A DNA stretch of 21,017 bases from Tetmemena sp. SeJ-2015 (GCA_027382625.1 JAJKFJ010024069.1:1-21017), one strand, 5' to 3'; counted from the first letter of the stretch, positions 8,674-18,160 are shown. Program-made: numbers and translations. The notes: generated by a model not told the origin, from the letters alone.

Positions 8674-10835
8674 TCAAAGATACCTAAACTCAGGCAATTT
8701 ATAATGATCGAAGCTAACTCCTTGTTTGTTCATGAATTGTATAACTTTGTTCATCTATTTTTTCTTTTGATAAGTTGACTTGTTTTATTAGAACTCCATT
8801 GAGTTACGAATTCTCTCTAGATGCTCTTTTGTACTTGAAAATTGCTTTATCTTTTTATATTAAAAAATTAGTTATATTGCTATTCCTCATTTCCGATATG
8901 CGAAGGGGATTGAGAGCTTTAGAGTCTGCTATGGGCATTTTTAGAGGTTTAAGCTACCTTTTTAGTGGGTGATATTCTTTAAGGAGTATAATCAATTCCT
9001 ATTTTGAAATGCTAGCTTTTACTGTCTGCGCGATGAGTTGGTTTGAAGCCTGGAATTGCAATTTTCTCATTTTAAGACCCACCCTACAGTAAAAAGGAAT
9101 CCTTATCAAAAGCAGAAAGTCTTGAATTAACTAATTCACTAATTTTGCTTGGCTGAATTGGATGTCCCTATTCCCCTTACTTCATCATTTAATTATGATT
9201 ATTGTTTAAAGCAGAACTTATAAGTTGCTTTGACTTTTATTAATCTTCTTAAACATTTTCGGTCACTCTCTAATTTATATATTACTAAGAGGGCTAAGTT
9301 GAATGAAAGTGTAGAGGTAGTTTGGGATTTGATTGCTGGTTTGTGGGAGTTTCACAAACTGATAGCTAAATATTCAACTAAAGCTCATACAGATTGTTGT
9401 TGTTTGAAGTTCTTCTTGTTGCTGATAAAACAGTAGATGGAGATCATAATCAATTTAAGGAATTAATAAAAAGAGAAAATTGAATTCTTTATAGTAAAAT
9501 TTAATTTACTAAGAGAAAATAATCCAAAGCAAATCATCGTATAATAACTTCAAAATTATATTTAAATTAAAATAAGATCTATTAGAGCTTGGGGATAAAA
9601 TTTCACTCTCTTAGTAACTCTTCAATATATTTTCAGGCTTTTCTAAGTTATTACTCTGATTTTTAATTTCAAAATTTTAATGGCTGATACCTTTTAATAG
9701 TGGATCATCAACCTATTTGTTGTTTGAGAAATGTTTTTAGATTGACAGTCCTTACACATCTGTTTGCTTCTAAGTCGTGTTGCTGTCAAAACTTCCATAA
9801 TTCGCAAAACTATCCCTATGCATCTCCAAAAATATTTTAAGTTCCTCTATTCGCCTTAGCTCACGAATCAATACCGCATCCTTTTATTAAGTATCATGAT
9901 GCCTCCCATCAGAGCTTCTAATCCGAGAATCTTCCTCAATATTGAATTAGGAAATTACAGATCTTGATGGTGTTTATCAAAAATTAAACGATATCTATAA
10001 TAGTGAAGCATCAGCCCCACCCATCATAACTTCGAAGAATTTTCTCTAAGTTTTCTACTATTGAGCACGAGCCACCATAACCTTTTCAGATTCTTGCTCT
10101 AGCCTCGACTTAATCTCGTCAATTAGGGTATTCTTGGATTCAGCTGAATCTCTAGCTCTTATCAAGTCAGTCAATTTTAGCTTCATTTTCAAAGTTTAAA
10201 GTTCATCGTGTAATTCTTAAGGAGTTTACTGCAACTAAAGTAATCTCTTGTAAAAAATATTTGAATTGTAATTCACAAAATGATTTCAAGAATTGAATTA
10301 AGAAATTAAGTTTTGAGGATCCATTAAATAGTTTGCTTAGCTTCTACCAGGGTTATTTAGTCTTGATGAAAAATTTCCAAGCTATTCTTAAGTTTCATTA
10401 GTAGATCTCTTTAACTCATATACTTCGCGATTTCTTGAGAGGATATTTTTGCTAACTTAGCTATATCCTTAATTGTACTCTTTCACATTTTGTAACTAGG
10501 ACCTGCTCAAATAATCATCTTCGCTTGCAGTTTAAAATAATTTAACATCATTTAAGAAATAAAGTTTATGTTTCCAGGTTATTGATCCTTTTCTCTTATG
10601 ATCGAGTCAAAAGACTTCTTTTCTATTCCAATAGCTATTTAGCCACTTCTTAGTTAATTTTGAAAGAGCGAAAGAGCTGCTCATCCGAGTAAAAGAAAGT
10701 GGTACTCATACTCTATTCTTTCAATTTAGCCCTTTGTTTATTATCCACATTTGCTTAGTTGGATTATATTTGAGTTCTCTATTACTCCATAAAAATCTTT
10801 GACTCTTCTTGATAGTTATTTTAGTGTTCACTCAT
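8674..10835 (-). CDS. Gln/Asn/Ser-rich coiled-coil protein, function unknown
   Basis: Not recognised. The ATG at 10835-10833 begins M-S-E-H-Q-N-N-Y-Q-E-E. After removing five IESs it has 631 codons to TGA at 8676-8674, ending P-E-F-R-Y-L. Residues ~60-110 and ~185-260 have heptad-like Leu/Lys/Glu patterns (for example D-E-I-K-S-R-L-E-Q-E-S-E-K), suggesting coiled coils. The second half is low complexity, rich in Ser, Asn and Gln, many encoded by TAA/TAG. No TM segment or catalytic motif seen. Divergent from the cyclophilin gene with 171 bp between start codons. A structural or scaffolding role is only a guess from composition. Confidence 0.85.
8841..8881 (-). other. IES, pointer AGCAAT (35 nt)
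   Basis: Copies at 8841-8846 and 8876-8881. Ignoring it gives an alternative end at 8751. Removal gives the better tail S-S-T-K-E-H-L-E-R-I-R and the stop at 8674. Confidence 0.82.
9441..9579 (-). other. IES, pointer GATCT (134 nt)
   Basis: Copies at 9441-9445 and 9575-9579 (gene sense AGATC/GATCT core). Very AT-rich insert with a TGA. Removal joins S-P-S-S-N-R-S to P-S-T-V-L-S-A-T. Confidence 0.82.
9965..10006 (-). other. IES, candidate pointer TCA (39 nt)
   Basis: TCA at 9965-9967 and 10004-10006. In-frame insert with a TGA. Removal joins G-A-D-A-S to R-S-V-I-S-Q-F. Short pointer, but the TGA requires some excision here. Confidence 0.65.
10263..10295 (-). other. IES, pointer CAATTC (27 nt)
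   Basis: Copies at 10263-10268 and 10290-10295. In frame with a TGA. Removal joins S-Q-F-N-S to N-I-F-Y-K-R. Confidence 0.88.
10529..10568 (-). other. IES, pointer TAAACT (34 nt)
   Basis: Copies at 10529-10534 and 10563-10568. Removal joins N-L-E-T-Q-T to A-S-E-D-D-Y-L-S. Confidence 0.88.
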
Positions 10836-11006
10836 GATTTTGAAACTTAATTTTATTATAATCTATTTCGTTTTTAAATTCAATTGCATAAAGGAAGAAG
10901 AAGCAATTGTAGTAGTGATTTATGAATAGACTAAGAAATTTATAATTATTTTATAGCCAGCAACTTAAAAATAAATTATAGCTTATTTTGAATTACAACA
11001 AAGATA

Positions 11007-11737
11007 ATGATGAACAGTAGCAATCTCTTCAAGCAAGTCTGCAGATAACAGCAAAGCGGTCTTCTGAGCGCATCCAGCCAACTCAGATTCTTCGCATCTC
11101 TATACAACTACAGAGACCCCAAGAATCCTCAAGTCTTCTTCGAGCTATCAAAGAACGGAGAGCCCATTGGAAAGATTGTCTTCGAATTTATTAGCCACTT
11201 ATATGTAAAAACAGTTTAATAGAATTGTACAAGAACCATGTCCCCAAGACAGCTGAGAACTTCCGCTCACTCTGCGCTGGCGACAACAAGCTAGGATACA
11301 CTTATAAGAAGTCTCACTTCCATCGCATCATTAACAGCTTCATGGCCCAAGGTGGTGATTTCACTCACGGCACAGGTGTTGGAGGTCTCTCAATCTATGG
11401 TGCCAAATTCCCAGATGAGAACTTCAAGTGCAGACATTACAAGCGCGGTCTCCTCTCAATGGCCAACGCAGGTCCAAACACCAATGGCTCTCAATTCTTC
11501 ATTACTTTTGGAGTTACTGACTGGCTCGACAACGCTCACGTCGTTTTTGGAATTCTTAAATGCTAATTAATGATATATTAAGCTTATTTTTATGGATTTT
11601 TTGGAGAGGTTATTGAGGGTGAATCCGTCCTCAAGCAACTTGAGTTGTCTGGAACCAGATCAGGCAACCCAACTGCTAAAATTGTGATTGAAAACTGTGG
11701 AGAGGTCAAGAATGAGGCTGAAGCTGCCAAGGCATGA
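11007..11737 (+). CDS. cyclophilin-type peptidyl-prolyl cis-trans isomerase, probably mitochondrial
   Basis: Catalyses cis-trans isomerisation of X-Pro bonds. The ATG at 11007 (a second ATG follows) and TGA at 11735 give 213 codons once two IESs are removed. Residues 1-30 are Ser/Arg/Gln-rich without acidic residues and contain R-F-F-A-S, which fits a mitochondrial targeting peptide. The cyclophilin domain spans ~42-205. Active-site residues of the family are visible: H-F-H-R (Arg94), F-M-A-Q-G-G (Phe99, Met100, Gln102), D-W-L-D (Trp160) and H-V-V-F-G (His165). One Gln at the N-terminus is encoded by TAA. This is the clearest proof of code and IES structure in the window. The coding part is much GC-richer than its flanks, suggesting high expression. 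Confidence 0.96.
11184..11226 (+). other. IES, pointer GAATT (38 nt)
   Basis: Copies at 11184-11188 and 11222-11226. Removal restores [12 protein letters not shown], a near-invariant cyclophilin stretch. The insert does not start with GT or end with AG, so it is not a normal intron. Confidence 0.95.
11544..11605 (+). other. IES, pointer TTTTTGGA (54 nt)
   Basis: An 8-bp repeat at 11544-11551 and 11598-11605. Removal restores H-V-V-F-G-E-V-I-E-G, another conserved cyclophilin stretch. Confidence 0.95.
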
Positions 11738-11972
11738 ATCAATATCTTTAGTAGAGAGAATTAAAATGAAAGAGAGAATAATTTAAGATTCTTTAATAAA
11801 TTCCTAAAATCTTGCAAGCATGCTCTAAAGTATGAGATATGTTGAAAGATTTAAAGTAGGATTTACACAATTACTCTTTTAAAGTCTAACTTATAACAAT
11901 TTGAGTGTCGGTAATATTTTAGTCATATTAAGACCTACTATCGAAGCATCAAATATTAAATCTAAGTATAAA

Positions 11973-13635
11973 ATGGGGAACACTCATCCATGGTATGGCA
12001 CCTCTCTCATTTCATAATTAATTTTGATAAATTGATTACCTCAATCGATTTACTGATGGAAGCTGAAATTGCTCTTCTTAGAAGAGGTGGACTCAACACA
12101 CATGAAGAAGTGCACATTCATGACTTTAAGCTCCCTCCACTCAGTTTTTAGCTTGAAAACGGAGATGCTTCAAAAATAGATCTTTCTCAAAATTTCCTTC
12201 ACTATCTTTATTATAGAGGAAACTAATTTTTGTATCTTGAGGTAAATCTGAAAGATCAAGACAGAAACGAGGAGAAACCTGTTCTCGTTTTGCTGCATGG
12301 ATATGGAGCAGGTTGCGCAATCATGTATAAGCTAATTAAAGACCTTGGATCATTCAATTTTAATATTAAAACGGTTAATCATACTTTCATCTTTATGTGG
12401 TTGACCTACTCGGATTCGGATCTTCAGGTCGACCGGATTTTCCGATAAAGGAAGCTACTCAAAGCATCTAAGTTGCTGAAGACTTCTACTTAGAGCCGCT
12501 TGCTCTTTTGATAGAGGAGCTCGGTCTAAACTCTATGTTAGATAAATAAACTGGGAATAAGAAAAAGTTTTACCTAGCTATCAATTTGTAAGCCTTTTAA
12601 ATAAATAATGAGCTGGACACAGTTTTGGAGGATATATTGCTTCTGTCTATACTCTTAGAAATTTCTAGCATATAGAAAAGCTCCTTTTGCTTTCTCCAAT
12701 AGGACTGCCTGAGATACCCCCTGACTTTAACATCAAAATTATTAACTGAGCTCTTTAATTACTAAAATTTCGATATAAACATAGATGATTTTGTTGAGAG
12801 GTTTGATAAAAGAGCGCCAAATATTGCTGTAAAAGGGATCTATCATCTTTGGAGAAGATACTACTCGCCTTTTCATGTGATGCGTTGGATCGGCTCCTTC
12901 GGGACACGACGTTTCTTGAACATGTACATGGCTACAAGATTAGGTAAATTAATTTCAAGTAAGTGTATGCTTTTATTCCACTCAAATTAACTTGTCCGCT
13001 TGAGGCACAAGAGGTGAGCAACTACCTTCATCAAATTTTCCTGAGAAAGGCGTCTGGTGAATATGGCTTAAATAGCGTGCTATAAGTGGGAGCCTTTGCA
13101 AGAAATCCTCTCATACACTAACTACCTATCTTCAATCACTATCTAGATTAAGAATATACATATAAATCATATTTAATGTAATTAGGATGGGCCAAAGGTA
13201 GTGTTTATTTATGGAGATAAGGACTGGACAGATCCTTCACATGCAATGCAGCTTTTGTAATCTTCACCTGAAAATGGAGGACTAATTAACGCTTCATTGC
13301 TGATAAACTCATCCATTTATTTATAAATATCCTTAAACTTGAGTATTCATTGAGAATAGCATTTAATGAAAAATGTAAAGTCTTTTTGATAAAATTGGCA
13401 GCTAAGATTATTCATTTGAATTCTAATGTGTGAATTTAATTTCTGATATATTCTAAAAGAAGTAACTATCCACAATTGATAATAAATTTAAGGTTTAGTT
13501 AGTGGTTCAGGTCATCATTTATATGCAGATAACCCTCAAGGCACGATCGAAAAGATTCTTGAAGAAACTCATAGCCCTGAAGTAGCTAAACATTACATCA
13601 GCAAACGCTAATCCACATCTAATCTCATCTAATGA
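11973..13635 (+). CDS. alpha/beta hydrolase of the ABHD4/ABHD5 (CGI-58) group
   Basis: Predicted lipid or N-acyl-phospholipid hydrolase/acyltransferase-like protein. The ATG at 11973 begins M-G-N-T-H-P-W-Y-G. Seven IESs are removed to give 411 codons to TGA at 13633. Visible: oxyanion-hole motif H-G-Y-G-A-G (~96-101); L-G-F-G-S-S-G-R-P typical of the family; nucleophile elbow G-H-S-F-G-G with Ser183; a long lid; the D-W-T-D-P acidic-residue region; and G-H-H-L-Y-A-D, holding the catalytic His and the H-x4-D motif of ABHD4/5 proteins. ABHD5 itself has Asn in place of the nucleophile. Ser is retained here, so an active ABHD4-like enzyme is more likely. Substrate is inferred only from family. 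Confidence 0.92.
12000..12042 (+). other. IES, pointer ACCTC (38 nt)
   Basis: Copies at 12000-12004 and 12038-12042. Removal joins W-Y-G-T-S to I-D-L-L-M-E-A-E. Confidence 0.88.
12349..12382 (+). other. IES, pointer ATCAT (29 nt)
   Basis: Copies at 12349-12353 and 12378-12382. Removal shifts frame into Y-F-H-L-Y-V-V-D-L-L-G-F-G. Confidence 0.92.
12576..12614 (+). other. IES, pointer AGCT (35 nt), just before the catalytic serine
   Basis: Copies at 12576-12579 and 12611-12614. Removal joins K-F-Y-L-A to G-H-S-F-G-G, so the nucleophile elbow is only in frame after excision. Confidence 0.94.
12729..12782 (+). other. IES, pointer AACAT (49 nt)
   Basis: Copies at 12729-12733 and 12778-12782. 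The insert has an in-frame TGA. Removal joins P-P-D-F-N to I-D-D-F-V-E-R. Confidence 0.9.
12946..12990 (+). other. IES, pointer AAATTAA (38 nt)
   Basis: A 7-bp repeat at 12946-12952 and 12984-12990. Removal joins T-R-L-G-K-L to T-C-P-L-E-A-Q. Confidence 0.9.
13146..13188 (+). other. IES, pointer GAT (40 nt)
   Basis: GAT at 13146-13148 and 13186-13188. Removal joins N-H-Y-L-D to G-P-K-V-V-F-I-Y-G-D-K-D-W. Confidence 0.8.
13284..13488 (+). other. IES, candidate pointer AATT (201 nt)
   Basis: AATT at 13284-13287 and 13485-13488. The long AT-rich insert carries an in-frame TGA. Removal joins E-N-G-G-L-I to the G-L-V-S-G-S-G-H-H block. An excision here is required; the exact pointer is uncertain. 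Confidence 0.6.
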
Positions 13636-13737
13636 ACTAAATCATTTACCCTTCTCTTTCATCTTCTTGACTCTCTTTCTTTTTATAATTAGAGGTTGAA
13701 AATAATATAATCAATAATCAAAGAGGGAAGAGACAAA

Positions 13738-14114
13738 ATGAGTTCAGTAAATTTAGACGATATTGAAAATCATCAAGAGCAGCAGCTTCCAGAAGGACAC
13801 CCTAAGCCTCCCGCCGGTGTTGCCTCATGTCCCTTTGGATTTTCAAAGCCTTAAAGCACAGGAGAAGACAACAACAACTAATAGTTTGTTATTTTTAGCA
13901 AAACTAGAAAGTGACTTAATCATAGAGTTAAACCGAAGCTGTAGAGCAACAGCCCTGGTACAAGGTTCTGGCTTGGAGAATCTATTTCTATATGTTCAAC
14001 CCAATGATGATTGGAGTATTCTCAGGAGTGGGCTATCTGATTGGCTCAGTGATTTTCAGATACAGTTGGGCTCATTTCTACGCCTATGCCAAGGCAAACT
14101 ACCTCCATAAGTGA
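13738..14114 (+). CDS. small membrane protein, function unknown
   Basis: Not recognised. The ATG at 13738 and TGA at 14112 give 116 codons after one 29-nt IES is removed. The first ~60 residues are hydrophilic and Gln/Asn/Pro-rich with P-P-A-G-V-A-S-C-P-F-G. The C-terminal half begins P-W-Y-K-V-L-A-W-R and holds one hydrophobic segment, M-M-I-G-V-F-S-G-V-G-Y-L-I-G, in which glycines are spaced G-x3-G-x-G-x3-G like a helix-packing glycine zipper, followed by an aromatic, basic tail. A single-span membrane protein, possibly mitochondrial inner membrane by composition, is an inference only. It lies 102 bp downstream of the hydrolase on the same strand. Confidence 0.75.
13901..13933 (+). other. 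IES, pointer AAAC (29 nt)
   Basis: Copies at 13901-13904 and 13930-13933. Without removal the frame stops at TGA. Removal joins F-S-K-T to E-A-V-E-Q-Q-P-W. Confidence 0.72.
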
Positions 14115-14343
14115 TGATATAAGGTCAATAAGCAAAGATAAGAGCAATTATTAAATAATTCACTTCAATGCTAAACAAAAACATTATTTACATATTTAAT
14201 AATTCGAGAAAGCTGAAGACAAGTAAAGAGTGATGAGTTATTTGAGTTAACCTAATAAATCTTATACTATCCATCATTCATACGTAATATTAAATTTATT
14301 AAGACATTAAGTTCTATTTGTGAGTAATAAATTAACAAAGCCC

Positions 14344-17300
14344 TCACATGAAATTATTGCTGAAGGCTATGATTGAAGACTCTTGAATAAGTTGTTGCTG
14401 CTTTTCATCAAGATTGCTGAGATTATTCTATCTTATTAAGGCCTAGAAGGATTTTTAACTCACAAGATAATTAAAAACTTAATTATATCATGAGTTTAAG
14501 AGCGGCAGCTGGATTCCTCTGGAATTTATTGAATTCATAATGACTTGCTTGTAGTCCTACTTGATAAGATAATTTTAATTATATCAATAATGATAATTTA
14601 GGTTAAATGATAGCTTTGGGCTCTATTCAAAGCTGCATTTGCAGAGTTATTATTTTCATGACTAGGTTAAGGCTGAGCGACCAGTTAGTTATCAGAAATT
14701 GCCTAAAGTTGAATGAGATCTGTGGTTTGTCTTGAAGATTTCCTGAAAACCATATCCTCCTCAGCAAATCTAGAGAGCCACCCTGCAAGTTCATTTTAAT
14801 TTGTATCAGATTAACCTGAGTTTTGTCCTTGGTGTATATTAGGAGACTTCGAATTTTACTGCTCACTTTAAATTTCCAATTAGAGATTATCTTAACTTTC
14901 TGGAGATTCAATAAATATAGTCCTTATAAATTAAAAAGATGGCTAGAATTCGAGATTGATTTTGGTACGGTCTACTTGAAAAGATGAAAACCTTGGATTA
15001 GAGTGATCTTATTCAAAATAACTGGTTTGTTGATCTGCCTCATCTTGTTTAGAGATTAAATTTGATAAAATTAATTTTTAGACAACATCATCGTCGCATC
15101 CACTACGTAGTTATGTGAAAGAATAATTATAGACTCATTCTAAAATGTTATCGTGCGCCTATCTTGTTGATTTAATTTAGATCGGAGTCTGTATTATCAG
15201 TTAGTTTCCTCTCTTAATCATACATAAAAATGTTAAAAACATTTCTATCTATATCTTCATTGAGAGCTTGCTTAGCTAGAAAATCCTTCCTCGAATATCG
15301 AGAAGAAGTTTCGCTGTCATCAGCTTCACTGATGCTCTACAGTTAGGGAGGTTCATACTTGCACACAAATTCGACATATTCCCTCAGCTATTCTTAAGCC
15401 TGTAATTAGTCTTGAAACTATAATTAAACAATTGCAAAAATATTAATTGAAGACTTGTTTGGATAATAGAGTTTGTCAAATATTCTAAGTCAAATCCTTT
15501 TCTATAGAGGCTTAAGAACTTATCTTTGAATGGTTAGTTTGTGCATATATGCGTATTTCTCTCTATCAAGAGGGAATCATATATGCTTTGCTTTGCATTT
15601 TCTAGTTTTTCTGTAGTGATGCTATCCAAGCCTAAAGTGCGGGAGGAGTGCTGAGACACAGAATAAGAGTCAAAAGGGTTTGAAAGCTGCACAACGGGGA
15701 GTTCATCCACATCAGAGAAAAGACGATGGTCTTAACTTAATATATTGTGTTCAGTTTCTACATAAATAATTCTTAAAATTAAATATAAGGAGGCCTTCAA
15801 GCAATTTAAGTTTACTTGTCTGAATAGAAGTAGTGGTCGACTATTTAGTAAGATTTTGGCTTAGAATGAAAAGCAAAATAGGTGGGAAGGATCGAGTTAT
15901 AAGTGTAGTCATAGATGCACTTTGGCCAGTTTTTGCTCTCACAATTAAAGAATAATTCAGGTTCCTCTAAACTTTCTTAAACAGATGATTTATACTTTTG
16001 AGTTTAGCAAAAATTAAAATGTTTAATATATTTAAAGAGTTTTTGGAGTAAGTCCGAACTTTTGAAGATATCAAAAAAAGAAAAAGCATTTAAAAAATAT
16101 CTGAGTCTAACATTTTCTTCTACTTTCTCTCTTGACTTAAATGTTAGATACAAAGTGGCCATATCATTCATCTCGCTTGTTTTCTGATTCTTCTGTCTCT
16201 CATACTCACTGATTTCTTCAAAAGCTTCTATGCTAAACTTTGCTCTTAGTGCTTTAAGCTCTCTACTCTTTATCTTTATTCCGATAGCTTAAAATAAGGT
16301 ATGAACTTTATAGAAAGAATCTCATAAGTATTTTAGCTTGAATTATGATTTTCTTAGTTTGCTTGAAGACACTGTTTGAGGGTTCAAGGATTTGAAATAA
16401 TTCTGCTATGTCTTTGCACTCTAAGATCTAATCTCTCAAGAGCTAAAGTAAAGATAGCCCTACTCTAAATAGTGCTTTACTTCCCTTCAGAAAGAATAAG
16501 TCTAAGATATTCACGGCTGTCTCTTATAAAATGTCAGTGAACCTAAGATTTATATTTTATCTTCAGGCATATTATAGGAGAAGAGACATACAAACCATTA
16601 AAATGCCAAGATGGAGAAATCAAAACCAAGCTATTTGAACTTAAGAAAAAGGTCTTTGTAGTCAGCTTCCACTAACTTCATAAACACCTTTTGATCAATT
16701 AGTACTCCGATCATCATTTCAAAATAATCGAAAGGCATATAGGTTTCGATGATCATTGCAAACACCCAAAATGTTTCCACATAAATTATCATTGAAAAAT
16801 ATATAGGATTTTAATTCCTCTTCTGTCAATAGTTTCCTAAGCCTCCCAACGATAAAATTCATGCCTTAGCAGTATCCAATAGTAGGGTTTCTATAAACGT
16901 ATGCTCTGAGTATTCTCTCCATAGATTCTTAGATCTCCTTCTGTTTGTAGTATTCTTCATTAGCAAAGGTTCTGCCTAAATCCTACATTCTACATGAGAT
17001 TGAATTACAAAGCAACAACATAAAATAATGCCATAAAAATTAAAAGTGAAAGCTCTTACAAGTTTGATTTAGTTGAAGTGAGGATTAGGATAGTCGTAGA
17101 AATTTTCAACTAAGCTATTATAGTAATCAGCATAATAGCCAGTCTGATAACTCAAAGCATTAGAGCACACTAGCCAAAACTACATAAACATTATTATCAT
17201 CAATAGAGATATGATTAGTACCTTGCCTCTAATTTTCTGCGTTAGGCCTTTAGCAACATATTTCAACAGGAAACTTCTTTCCTTCTTATCCAATGTATTC

Positions 17301-18160
17301 CTATTTTTAAGAAATCTACTCAACTCTATTTCATCCAGAGAGCTGAACTAGCTGTTCAAGCTTCTCACAAAATATTTATGCAGTGTAAAGTGAAGTTATG
17401 AATTAGACAAAATTTTAAGATGACATTAATTCTTGATTGCCATGTAAGAGGAATGATTAGAAGCTTGTCTAAGTCTATCTCAGTTTTTTGTTTTTATTCT
17501 CTGCAGTCAATTCTGCGAGATCATTATGAGATGAAATTTTTCTTCCCTTTTGGAAAAAATTGGCTTTTTATTAGAGAAGTGTTACTGATTGAGTGTTGCC
17601 TTCTTAGGCTGTTAATCTTCTTCTCATTAGGGAGACTGGTCTCTTTTTTAAAGTTTCAGTTTCATTTCCTTCCGAAGATTAAATTTAAATAGAAGAAGAA
17701 ATTTAATAAATCTATGTTTAAACATTCATAGTAAAGCGATTAAAAATTTAAGTATAGCAAATAGAAACAATTTAAATTTAACTACATTTTTTACTGCTAA
17801 TGATTAGAAGAAGGTATTTATTAAAAATTATGCTGTTTAGTGCGGTTTTCTTCTTTTCCTTTTAAAAATAAACAATTTAATCACAAATAGTAAGCTAGAA
17901 ATGAAAGATTATGCAAAATTGAATGATATTTTCTTTAGCAATTTCCACTTAAACTAAACAAAAAAGATTTCACTGAACATTTAAAGAATAAGAGGCTTTA
18001 TTTTAATTTGCAAAAGCCTGTTTTTTAATTTTTAGTGATTTATTTATTTTAATTTTTTATTATGCTAATAAAATAAAATAGTTATAAAGGGCTCATTTTT
18101 ATCATGAGGTAAACTAATTATTTTCTTGTCAGCACTCTACCTACTTTGGTACCGTCTCAT
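14344..18160 (-). CDS. TBC-domain Rab GTPase-activating protein
   Basis: Predicted to stimulate GTP hydrolysis by Rab-family GTPases in membrane traffic. With 13 IESs removed it has ~933 codons to TGA at 14346-14344. A ~170-residue N-terminus precedes the TBC domain (about 17280 to 16400): L-G-R-T-F (arginine finger), N-P-T-I-G-Y-C-Q-G-M-N-F (glutamine finger), F-W-V-F, D-Q-K-V-F, W-F-V-C-L-F-S and L-D-L-F-F-L-K-G. The catalytic Gln is encoded by TAA at 16868-16866. The C-terminal ~450 residues are Ser/Gln/Asn-rich. The start at 18160 depends on the 431-nt IES. Without that IES, ATG 17729 gives a protein of the same length with a different first 23 residues. Three junctions (IESs near 17171, 16989 and 15098) are ambiguous by a few codons. 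Confidence 0.9.
14418..14494 (-). other. IES, pointer CTCA (73 nt)
   Basis: Copies at 14418-14421 and 14491-14494. Removal joins A-A-A-L-K-L to S-N-L-D-E-K-Q-Q-Q and makes the full gene divisible by three. Confidence 0.78.
14562..14612 (-). other. IES, pointer TATCA (46 nt)
   Basis: Copies at 14562-14566 and 14608-14612. Removal joins R-A-Q-S-Y-Q to V-G-L-Q-A-S-H-Y. Confidence 0.85.
15048..15082 (-). other. IES, pointer TCTAAA (29 nt)
   Basis: Copies at 15048-15053 and 15077-15082. Removal joins T-M-M-L-S-K to Q-D-E-A-D-Q-Q-T. Confidence 0.78.
15098..15183 (-). other. IES, candidate pointer GAT (83 nt)
   Basis: GAT (gene sense) at 15098-15100 and 15181-15183. A frame change is required between D-N-T-D-S-D and A-T-M-M-L-S. 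The 3-nt pointer is only one of several possible. Confidence 0.4.
15412..15451 (-). other. IES, pointer TTCAA (35 nt)
   Basis: Copies at 15412-15416 and 15447-15451. Removal joins I-I-Q-T-S-L-Q to D-Q-L-Q-A-Q-E-Q. Confidence 0.85.
15753..15813 (-). other. IES, pointer AAACT (56 nt)
   Basis: Copies at 15753-15757 and 15809-15813. Without removal a TGA follows. Removal joins Y-S-D-K-Q-T to E-H-N-I-L-S-Q. Confidence 0.85.
16286..16339 (-). other. IES, pointer AAGCT (49 nt)
   Basis: Copies at 16286-16290 and 16335-16339. Removal joins K-I-I-I-Q-A to I-G-I-K-I-K-S-R-E. Confidence 0.88.
16524..16554 (-). other. IES, pointer TATAA (26 nt)
   Basis: Copies at 16524-16528 and 16550-16554. Removal joins M-P-E-D-K-I-Q to E-T-A-V-N-I-L-D inside the TBC domain. 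Confidence 0.9.
16775..16818 (-). other. IES, pointer GGAA (40 nt)
   Basis: Copies at 16775-16778 and 16815-16818. Removal joins L-L-T-E-E-E to T-F-W-V-F-A-M, a conserved TBC stretch. Confidence 0.9.
16989..17056 (-). other. IES before the TBC arginine finger (65 or 68 nt)
   Basis: A frame change is needed between H-F-N-Q-I and D-L-G-R-T-F. Two pointers fit: AGA (16989-16991 and 17054-17056) or AATC (16998-17001 and 17066-17069). They differ by one codon. Confidence 0.6.
17171..17218 (-). other. IES, candidate pointer CTA (45 nt)
   Basis: CTA at 17171-17173 and 17216-17218 (gene sense). The insert is in frame, hydrophobic and lacks TGA. It is suspected only because it interrupts the R-G-K-V to V-C-S-N region that opens TBC domains. 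Confidence 0.4.
17367..17413 (-). other. IES, pointer ATTTTGT (40 nt)
   Basis: A 7-bp repeat at 17367-17373 and 17407-17413. Removal joins M-S-S-Q-N-F-V to R-S-L-N-S-Q-F. Confidence 0.88.
17662..18098 (-). other. large IES, pointer AAATGA (431 nt)
   Basis: Copies at 17662-17667 and 18093-18098. Removal joins S-L-P-H-D-K-N-E to T-E-T-L-K-K-R-P-V. Contains its own ATG (17729) in frame with the gene, so the alternative is that this is simply upstream DNA. Confidence 0.5.

Noticed and set aside
8775..9436. Two + strand open frames (8775-8972, 9230-9436)
   Set aside because: Antisense to the Gln-rich tail of the coiled-coil gene. They lack stops because the sense strand is full of Gln, Asn and Ser codons.
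11184..11226. Inserts as spliceosomal introns
   Set aside because: They lack GT...AG ends and are flanked by exact direct repeats of varying sequence, which is the IES pattern.
14627..14911. Open - strand frame of 94 codons
   Set aside because: Shifted shadow of the RabGAP tail. The adjacent frame gives a long Gln/Ser-rich sequence continuous with upstream MDSs.
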